A DNA stretch of 9,252 bases from Verrucomicrobiota bacterium (GTDB lineage Bacteria; Verrucomicrobiota; Verrucomicrobiia; Limisphaerales; CAZBKV01): positions 1 through 9,252 of the forward strand of contig JAGHDA010000406.1 in the NCBI GenBank assembly GCA_021160185.1, given 5' to 3'. Shown piece after piece: positions 1-6,300 of this stretch. The number at the start of each line of letters is the position of its first letter. Position 1 is the first letter of the stretch. Made by a program: the position numbers and the translations under genes. The notes under the pieces are model-generated. The model had not been told where the DNA came from, ran no database searches, and worked only from the letters and a program-made list of their open reading frames with translations.

Positions 1-210
1 CGAACGATCCGAGACTGTGAAATCTACTTGGCTGTTGAGCCCGACCAATTCGGTCCGCCCGCCGCCCGCGCAACCCTCAAAAAAACGAAAGCGCCCCAAC
101 GCATCGAGTGTCGCCCCGCCGCCGCGCGCTACGTGAAGCTCCGAGCCCTTTCGGAGATCAACGGCGGCCCGTGGGCTTCGGCGGCGGAAATCGGCGTCGA
201 GGGCCGTTGA
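1..210 (+). CDS. C-terminal fragment of a protein ending in an F5/8 type C (discoidin-like) domain
   Basis: The frame is open from the first base of the window to a TGA at 208-210, giving 69 residues with the start lying upstream of the window. The fragment begins RTIRDCEIYLAVEPDQFG and ends with RYVKLRALSEINGGPWAS followed by AAEIGVEGR. The block 'RYVKLRAxSEINGGPWASAAEI' is the characteristic last beta-strand region of F5/8 type C (galactose-binding-like, CBM32-related) domains found at the ends of many secreted bacterial glycan-active proteins. The domain would bind a sugar or other extracellular ligand. The catalytic or structural part, if there is one, lies outside the window, so the full protein's role cannot be named. 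A TTG at 28 could serve as a start, but the homology-like sequence continues upstream of it, so a truncated gene is the better reading. The gene converges on the permease at 351, with 140 bp between the two stop codons. Confidence 0.8.
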   Translation, partial: RTIRDCEIYLAVEPDQFGPPAARATLKKTKAPQRIECRPAAARYVKLRALSEINGGPWASAAEIGVEGR

Positions 211-350
211 TCCGGCCCCCAGCTCATCCCGGCGTCGCCGGATCGCTCCGGCTCACGGCGCGGCGTCGGCGTGCATTTACGCCCGGGCCCCATCCGGCGG
301 AGGCTGTTGCTCCGACGCTTTCCCAAAGGAGCTGGAGGGCTTGCCGCAGT

Positions 351-1883
351 TCAAAGGTTTTGTTTCAGCCGGCTTCGGCGTTGGCTGTAGAGGAAATAGA
401 TCGCCAGCCCCGCGGCCAGCCAAAGGAAAAAGCGGATCCAGGTGACGCGCGGCAATTGGAACATCAGGTAGCCGCAGCAGAGTATCGCGGCTAGCGGAAC
501 CCAGGGAACCAGCGGCGTTCGGAACGGGCGCGGCAAGTCCGGCCGGGCGCGGCGGAGAACGATGATCCCGGCCGCCACCAACACAAAGGCGAACAAGGTG
601 CCGATGTTCGTCAACTCCACCATTTCGTTGATATTCGTGATCCCGGAGAAGAATCCGACGAATACGCCGGTCAGGATGGTCGTGACGTGGGGGGTGCGGT
701 AGCGCGGGTGCACGGCGGCGGCCCATTGGGGCAGGAGCCCGTCCCGCGCCATGGCGAAAAAGATGCGGGGCTGACCAAGCTGAAACGCCACCAGGACCGA
801 CGTGGTCGCCACCAGCGCGCCCACCGAGACAATGCCCGCCGCCCAGTGCATGCCTCGGTTGGTGAACGCCGTCGCCAAGGGTTCAGCCGTGCCCAACGTG
901 TCCCATCGCGACATCCCGGTGAGGATCAGCGAAACCAGGATATAGATCACGGTGCAGATGATCAGGCTGGCCAGGATGCTCAACGGCATGTCCCGCTGGG
1001 GCCGCCGCGCTTCCTCCGCCGCGGTGGAGAGGGCGTCAAACCCGATATAGGCGAAGAAGATGATGGCCGCCGCTCCGGTGATCCCGGCCAGTCCGTTCGG
1101 CGCGAACGGCTTCCAGTTTTCCGGCTTCACGTAGAAGAAGCCCAGGCCCACGAAGAAGAGGATCGTCGCCAGTTTGATCGCCACCATCGTGGTGTTGAAT
1201 CGGGCGCTTTCCCGGATTCCGATGACCAGGATCCATGTGACCAGCGCCACGATGGCCACCGCCGGGACGTTGAAGATCAGAGGCGCGCCCAGGATGCGCG
1301 GCGCTTGGGCGAAAGCTTCGGCGTGGCGCATGGCGGCCGCGCCCAATTCGGCCAGAGCGAGGGAAGGGTCGGCGAATCCGGCGACCAGCTCCGCCGCCTG
1401 TTTGGCGGTGCGAAGGTCGGTTCCCAGCCACGAAGGAAACGAAAGCCCGACCCCCCGAAGCAATTCCTGGAAGTAGTCGGACCAGGAAATAGCCACAGCC
1501 ACGTTGCCCACGGCGTATTCCAGGATCAGGTCCCAACCGATGATCCAGGCGACCAGCTCGCCCAACGTCGCGTAGGCGTAGGTGTAAGCGGAGCCGGAGA
1601 CCGGGGCCATGGAAGCGAATTCGGCGTAGCAGAGCGCGGCGAAGCTGCAGGCGATCGCCACCAGGATGAATGAGATCACAATAGCCGGACCGGCGCCGAT
1701 ATGATGCGCGCCGCCCGCGGCCGCTGTGCCCACAGTGGCGAAAATTCCGGCGCCGACCATGGCCCCGATCCCGAGCGAGGTCAGTTGGACCGGCCCCAAC
1801 GCCCGCCGCAGTCGGCCGGCGGGCGCTTCGGCTTCGGCCTTCAGCCGCTCCAACGGCTTGGTGCGAAACAACTCCCTCCACAT
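351..1883 (-). CDS. APC-superfamily amino acid permease, cationic amino acid transporter (CAT/YfnA)-like
   Basis: The 510-residue protein is an inner-membrane secondary transporter, probably importing amino acids by proton symport or exchange. After a basic cytoplasmic N-terminus (about 1-30) comes the first helix with the APC substrate-site motif GIGAMVGAGIF (38-48). About 12 hydrophobic segments follow, including roughly 65-85, 105-132, 203-223, 233-252, 265-286, 300-324, 347-370, 425-443, 456-475 and 482-499. Two family blocks are clear: FAYIGFDALSTAAEEARRPQ (277-296), at the sixth helix and its following loop, and GQPRIFFAMARDGLLP (370-385). Both are typical of the CAT/YfnA branch, and 510 residues is a normal length for it. 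Residues 150-200 form a longer, less hydrophobic loop between helices. The ATG at 1883 fits the family N-terminus. Its ribosome site is weak: only GGAA lies a few bases upstream, directly beside the hairpin at 1895-1934. The exact substrate cannot be read from the sequence. Confidence 0.93.
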   Translation of the reverse strand: MWRELFRTKPLERLKAEAEAPAGRLRRALGPVQLTSLGIGAMVGAGIFATVGTAAAGGAHHIGAGPAIVISFILVAIACSFAALCYAEFASMAPVSGSAYTYAYATLGELVAWIIGWDLILEYAVGNVAVAISWSDYFQELLRGVGLSFPSWLGTDLRTAKQAAELVAGFADPSLALAELGAAAMRHAEAFAQAPRILGAPLIFNVPAVAIVALVTWILVIGIRESARFNTTMVAIKLATILFFVGLGFFYVKPENWKPFAPNGLAGITGAAAIIFFAYIGFDALSTAAEEARRPQRDMPLSILASLIICTVIYILVSLILTGMSRWDTLGTAEPLATAFTNRGMHWAAGIVSVGALVATTSVLVAFQLGQPRIFFAMARDGLLPQWAAAVHPRYRTPHVTTILTGVFVGFFSGITNINEMVELTNIGTLFAFVLVAAGIIVLRRARPDLPRPFRTPLVPWVPLAAILCCGYLMFQLPRVTWIRFFLWLAAGLAIYFLYSQRRSRLKQNL

Positions 1884-1894
1884 AGGCGCGTTCC

Positions 1895-1934
1895 AGGCTG
1901 CGGGCGAACGACTCGTTCGCGCGGGCCGCAGCCT
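1895..1934. repeat. Long inverted repeat (17 paired positions) in the permease leader
   Basis: Outer arms AGGCTGCGG (1895-1903) and CCGCAGCCT (1926-1934) are perfectly complementary. Inner arms GCGAACGA (1904-1911) and TCGTTCGC (1913-1920) are also perfectly complementary around the single base 1912. The only interruption is a five-base bulge, GCGGG, at 1921-1925. The structure ends 11 bases before the permease ATG (minus strand, 1883) and touches the only candidate ribosome site. It could act as an RNA hairpin affecting permease translation, as a DNA operator for a dimeric regulator, or as part of the 3' end of the pseudopilin transcript. No T-run follows it on either strand, so it is not a standard intrinsic terminator. 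The pairing is seen directly; the function is inferred. Confidence 0.6.
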
Positions 1935-2034
1935 AGCAGAAGATCGGGGCGGGGTGGCAAGAAAAGGCGGCGCCGCTTAGCCCGCTCCGCGCGCCGCCGA
2001 GCCGGTTCCGGGCAAAAACTCAAAGAAGAGCGAG

Positions 2035-2889
2035 CTATCTGGGCCGAGTGGCGTGGTCCTGGATCCAGGCCACGTCGGGATTGTCCGGCGTGCTGTAGTT
2101 GTGGTTGTGCCAACTGAGGTTGTCGGGCGGATTGATCGTGCGGGGATCCACCCAGCGATGGATCTCAGTGTGGCCGTCGGCAAAGGAAACCGTCGAGCTG
2201 GGCTTGTGGTAGTTGGCCGGGATGTGGTAGAACATCGAGCGTCCCATGATGATGCCGAAGAACGGCCGGCAGATGCTCTTGGGGTGAATTTCCATGAAGA
2301 CGAACAGATCGCTCGGGCTCATGTCAGCCGTGTCGGTCGTTTTCAGGTAGACGCGATAGCCGGGGACCGGGTTGTTGCGGTATCTGGAGCCGCGCCAGCC
2401 GACGTGGGAGTTCATCCCGTAGCTTCGGACCCGCTGATACTTCTTCCCGCCGAGGGTGACCAAGGTTTTGTCCGCGGGGCAGCGATAGATTTTGACCGAC
2501 TTCAAATACGGCCCGAAGAGCGCCCGTTGAGGGTCCACCAGCAGGAAGATGTTGGTGCTGTCCTCCGGATGCCCGGCGAAGCTGCCGCCCACCCAGGTTC
2601 GAGTCCAGACATTGTCCGTGCCGTTGTTGTTGACCACGATTTGCTCTTCGTTGTCCCCCGCGTACATGGTCCAGATCAGCGACAACTGCTTGAGGTTGCT
2701 CATGCAACTGATCGCCTGGGCCTTGGCTTTGGCCTTGGAAAGGGCGGGCAGGAGCATGGAGGCGAGAATGGCGATGATCGCGATTACCACCAGCAACTCG
2801 ATCAAGGTGAAAGCTCTCTGGCGCGGCCGGGGAGAACGCCCAATAAAGGCGGCTCTTTGCCGATTCCGAAGCAAGTGGTTACGTGCCAT
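2035..2889 (-). CDS. Pseudopilin: type II secretion/type IV pilus-like protein with prepilin N-terminus and H-X9-DG motif
   Basis: The 284-residue product has a 26-residue basic leader and then the class III prepilin site RQRA|FTLIELLVVIAIIAI, with cleavage expected between Ala26 and Phe27 and the conserved Glu at mature position 5 (Glu31). The hydrophobic helix runs to about residue 48 and continues amphipathically through SKAKAKAQAISCMSNLKQLS. Near the C-terminus, His228 followed by nine residues and Asp238-Gly239 (HKPSSTVSFADG) is the H-X9-DG signature of a pseudopilin family greatly expanded in Verrucomicrobiota, Planctomycetes and Lentisphaerae. The domain between is the family's globular part (IYRCPAD at 134-140). 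Individual roles of these abundant pseudopilins are unknown. The frame stays open upstream to 3129, but that extension has no pilin character, so ATG 2889 is preferred; no good ribosome site precedes it. The -1 residue is Ala rather than the usual Gly. The gene is divergent from the giant CotH gene, and 151 bp separates it from the permease. Confidence 0.93.
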   Translation of the reverse strand: MARNHLLRNRQRAAFIGRSPRPRQRAFTLIELLVVIAIIAILASMLLPALSKAKAKAQAISCMSNLKQLSLIWTMYAGDNEEQIVVNNNGTDNVWTRTWVGGSFAGHPEDSTNIFLLVDPQRALFGPYLKSVKIYRCPADKTLVTLGGKKYQRVRSYGMNSHVGWRGSRYRNNPVPGYRVYLKTTDTADMSPSDLFVFMEIHPKSICRPFFGIIMGRSMFYHIPANYHKPSSTVSFADGHTEIHRWVDPRTINPPDNLSWHNHNYSTPDNPDVAWIQDHATRPR

Positions 2890-3084
2890 TGCAGAGCTCA
2901 GAATAAGCTGTGGAATTTCAAGGGCAAGAGGGATTGTGCTCTTCGGAAACTTTTTTTGCGCACGGAAAAGCAAAACATGGCGATCCTTTTCCCCGGCTGC
3001 TGAGGTCTTGATGGGGAGGGAGCGAGAGCCGCAACCGTCGGGCGCCGCGACGTCTACGTCCGCGAGGACAAGACCTGCTGACCC

Positions 3085-3131
3085 GCAGGAACGCGGCGGA
3101 CCAGTGCCGACACGGTCCCTGCGTTCCATGC
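3085..3131. repeat. Intergenic hairpin with 18-bp interrupted stem
   Basis: From outside to inside: GCA (3085-3087) pairs with TGC (3129-3131); GGAACGC (3088-3094) pairs with GCGTTCC (3121-3127); GGACC (3098-3102) pairs with GGTCC (3114-3118); GTG (3104-3106) pairs with CAC (3111-3113), around the tetraloop CCGA (3107-3110). Interruptions are the single bases A3128 and A3103 and a small 3/2 internal loop. No T-tract follows, so it is not a classic terminator. It could be a dispersed REP-like palindromic element or a structured leader, but this window holds only one copy. Confidence 0.5.
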
Positions 3132-3325
3132 CAGGCCTTCCTCAAGCGCCGCTCCAAACGAAGAAAGACCCTGCAAGCGGAGCCGCCCCGCTGCGCGCGG
3201 GAATGGGACTTGCTGTCTTTGGGGAGAAGGCTTGTTTTCCTTGGTCAGGAGCGGTCAAGATCCGGGCTGCGGAGCCGAGGAAGGCGCAGGGGGGATTGGC
3301 GCTTCGCTAGTGGAGAAGGCGGGCT

Positions 3326-3332
3326 AAAGGAA
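3326..3332 (+). promoter_or_regulatory. Ribosome binding site for the upstream start candidate (ATG 3338)
   Basis: AAAGGAA lies five bases before an in-frame ATG at 3338. That start would add eleven residues (MRGIGSDRRKA) ahead of the preferred start at 3371 and give an unusually long basic region before the signal peptide core. Both starts have usable Shine-Dalgarno sequences, so the choice is not settled by the sequence. Confidence 0.4.
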
Positions 3333-3360
3333 CCAGGATGCGCGGGATCGGGTCAGATCG

Positions 3361-3366
3361 AAGGAA
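3361..3366 (+). promoter_or_regulatory. Ribosome binding site for the preferred start (ATG 3371)
   Basis: AAGGAA lies four bases before ATG 3371. This start gives a compact signal peptide, MSRRFFAGAAGAGLLAILWS plus GAAA, and is therefore preferred over the ATG at 3338. Confidence 0.45.
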
Positions 3367-3370
3367 AGCC

Positions 3371-6300
3371 ATGAGCAGGAGATTTTTTGCCGGCGCGGCG
3401 GGAGCGGGGCTGTTGGCGATTCTGTGGAGCGGCGCTGCGGCGACGTTGATCGAGAAGGACGCCGAGTGGCGATACTTCAAAGGGGTGGAGGAGGCGTCCA
3501 GTCCGGACACGACCGCCTGGCGCAAGCCGGGTTTTGATGACAGCTCCTGGCCCGCGGGGCGAGCGCCGTTTTTCTACGACCGGGGAGTGGGCTACGAGGG
3601 CAACACCGAGCTGGCCGATATGTATGGCGGCTACACTTGCATTTACCTTCGGCGTGAATTCGAGGTGGACGATCCGAGCCGCTACGGCGCGTTGACGATT
3701 TCCGGCGAGAGCGACGACGGCTGCGTGATATGGATCAACGGCAAGGAGGCGGTCCGCGTCAACATGGGCGACGGAGAGCCGCTTCACGACTGGACCTCCC
3801 AGCCCGCCTCGGGCGAGCCGAACCTGTTCCATCAAGAGCTGGGCCAGGCGTCTGATTGGCTCGTTCCGGGCAAAAATGTCGTGGCCATTCAAGCGTTCAA
3901 CGCCTCCTTGAACCGGAGCAGCGATTTTCTGATCGACGCGGAGTTGGAATGCGAGCTGGACGTGGAGCCGCCGCAGCTTGTCGGCCTTGCGCCGGCGGCG
4001 GGCCTGCGGGTGCGCGAGTTGACCGCAATTACCGTGGTCTTCGACGACAACGTGTCGGGGGTGGACGCCGCCGATCTGCTGATCAACGGGATCCCGGCGG
4101 CGAGCGTGGTCGAGCATACGCCTCGAGAGTATGAGTTCCGCTTTCCGGAGCCGCCTGAGGGCGAGGTGCAGGTGGAATGGGCGGCGGATTCCGGGATCCG
4201 CGACGCGGCGGGAAACCCCTTCGGCGGGGGAAGTTGGACCTACATCTTGGACAAATCGGCCCCTGTTGCGCAGGTGATTATCTCCGAATTCCTGGCGGTC
4301 AACGACCACGGCATTCGCGACGACGACGGAAATCGCTCCGACTGGATCGAGCTGTGCAATCTGGGGCCGGAGCCGGCGAACCTCCAGGGTTGGTTTCTCA
4401 CCGATGACGCCTCGGACCTGACCAAGTGGCGGCTGCCGGCTGTTCAGCTTGGGGTGGGGCAGTATCTTCTCGTGTGGGCTTCAGGCAAGGATCGCCGTGA
4501 CCCCAACCGGCCGCTCCACGCCAACTTCAAGCTTTCGGCGGGCGGGGAATATCTGGCTCTTACGGAGCCTCGGACCAACGTCGTTTCCGCTTTCGCTCCG
4601 GCTTATCCGCCCCAGCGGCCGGATATTTCGTACGGCAGGGATCCTGTGGACCCGAGCGTGGAAGGCTTCTTCCCCACGCCTACGCCGGGAAAGCCCAACG
4701 CGGTCGGCGGCGAGGGGTTTGCGCCCGATCCGGTGTTTTCCCTCCCGGGAGGCGTCTATACGAACCAAACGCTTATCGTTCAGATTTCCGCTCCATCCGG
4801 CGAAATCCATTACACATTGGACGGAACCGTTCCCACGCAGGATTCGCCCAGATACACCGACGCGCTTCGGCTTGCCGGGAGCCGCATCGTGATGGCCCGG
4901 GTGTTTCAGGAAGGCCTGTTGCCGAGCCGCGTGGTCGAGAACGGCTATGTGTTGCTGGACGAATCGGCGGTCGGGTTCAGCTCCAACCTGCCGTTGTTGG
5001 TGATCCAGCCTTCTTCCCGAAACATCCCGCAGGATCGGCGGATTCCCGCGCATGTGGTGGAGCTGCGGACCCGGCGCGGCCGAGCGTCCTTGCTGGAACA
5101 GCCGGGCCATATGGGCCTGGCTCAGATCGAAGTGCGCGGCCAAACCTCGGCGGGCTTCCCGAAAAAGCCGTACAACCTGGAGCTGGACGATCCTTACGGC
5201 AACGATATGGAAGTCCCGCTTTTGGGGCTTCCGGCCGAGTCGGATTGGGTGTTGTACAATCCCTATTCCGACAAAAGTTTCCTGAACAACTTCCTGGCCT
5301 TCGAGCTGCATGAGAAAATGGGCCATTACGCCGTGCGGCGGCGGTTTTGCGAAGTGTTCGTCGACGACTCCTCCGGCCGCCTGCAATACCCTCAGGATTA
5401 CAAGGGCATCTATGTGCTGCTGGAGAAGATCAAGGTGGACAACAACCGCGTGAACATCGCCCGCCTGACCCCCGAGATGAACCAGGAGCCGGAGATCAGC
5501 GGCGGCTATATTGTCAAGAAAGACAAGAACAGTCCCGGCGACCTTTCCTTTTCCACCTCTGGGGGCGGCGGCTTTTCAGGCCAGTCGCTCAAGTGCCACG
5601 AGCCCAAGCCGCGCGAGATCACCGACCCCCAGAAACGCTGGATCCGCGACTATCTCAACAATTTTGAGAAAAGCCTCTACGCGGTGAATTGGCTTCAGCG
5701 CACGGGCACAAACCATTACTCGCATTACATCGACGTCGCCTCGTTTGTGGACAACCATTGGATTGTCGAGTTCAGCAAGCAGATCGACGGCTATCGCCTC
5801 AGCAACTACATGTCCAAGGACCGCGGGGGCAAGCTGAAGATGGAGCCGATTTGGGACTGGAACCTGAGTTTTGGCAATGCCGATTATTTGGAAGGCTGGA
5901 GGACCCAAGGTTGGTATTATCCCTTGATCAACGAGAATCAACACATTTGGCTCCGCCGGTTGATCTGCGGCTCCACCTCGGGCTACGCGAAGAACGGCGA
6001 TCCGGACTTCCTGCAAGCCATCGCCGACCGGTGGGCGGTTCTGCGAACCAATATTTTCAATCCCACCAATGTCTGCCAACGCGTGGACGAAATCGCCGCT
6101 TATTTGGACGAGGCGAAGGATCGGGATTTCGCCCGCTGGCCTCGGCTTAACACCAGGGTGTGGCCGAACCCGTCTTTCTATATTGCGCCCACTTACCGCG
6201 ACATCATCGAAGCGAAGAAACGCTGGATCCGGGGCCGTTTTGCGTGGATCGACAGCCAGTTTCTCCGAAGCCCCGAATTGCTTCACGCCGGCGGCCCTGT

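Larger units (their letters stand above)
2890..3370. other. Divergent intergenic region without a credible gene
   Basis: This stretch of about 480 bp separates two divergent genes and should carry the promoters for both. Frames that stay open here (a plus frame running to 3310 and a minus frame starting at 3129) give arginine/proline-rich translations with no recognisable domain, and look like products of high GC. A run of seven T lies at 2951-2957. The most structured part is the hairpin at 3085-3131. No convincing -35/-10 pair was found for the plus-strand gene. For the minus-strand gene, only a weak pair could be matched by eye (TTGCCC/TATTCT, minus strand, 2922-2927 and 2900-2905). Confidence 0.5.

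Noticed and set aside
229..241. Short palindrome CCGGCGTCGCCGG between the converging genes at 210 and 351
   Set aside because: It gives only a five-base stem with a three-base loop and has no T-tract, so it is too weak to call a terminator in GC-rich DNA.
687..1673. A 328-codon plus-strand frame antisense to the permease
   Set aside because: It is a low-complexity R/G/H/D-rich translation opposite well-conserved permease motifs.
1905..1919. LexA (SOS box)-like core CGAAC-N5-GTTCG
   Set aside because: The Gram-positive SOS box has a four-base spacer (CGAAC-N4-GTTCG); here it is five, and the core lies within a longer palindrome beside a permease, which is not a typical SOS gene.
1961..1976. 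Self-complementary GCGGCGCCGC followed on the minus strand by CTTTTC, as a terminator for the pseudopilin
   Set aside because: With a real loop only three base pairs remain, and the T-run is short and interrupted.
2900..2927. TTGCCC-16-TATTCT on the minus strand as a promoter for the pseudopilin
   Set aside because: Each box matches the consensus at four of six positions, and the -10 box would lie only ten bases from the ATG; this is not better than chance.
2549..3310. A 253-codon plus-strand frame running from inside the pseudopilin into the intergenic gap
   Set aside because: Half of it is antisense to the pseudopilin, the rest has no recognisable motif, and it starts without a ribosome site.
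5631..6231. A 16-base direct repeat AGAAACGCTGGATCCG at 5631-5646 and 6216-6231
   Set aside because: Both copies encode KRWIR in the same frame within the CotH domain; most likely chance plus similar helix sequence rather than a recombination site.
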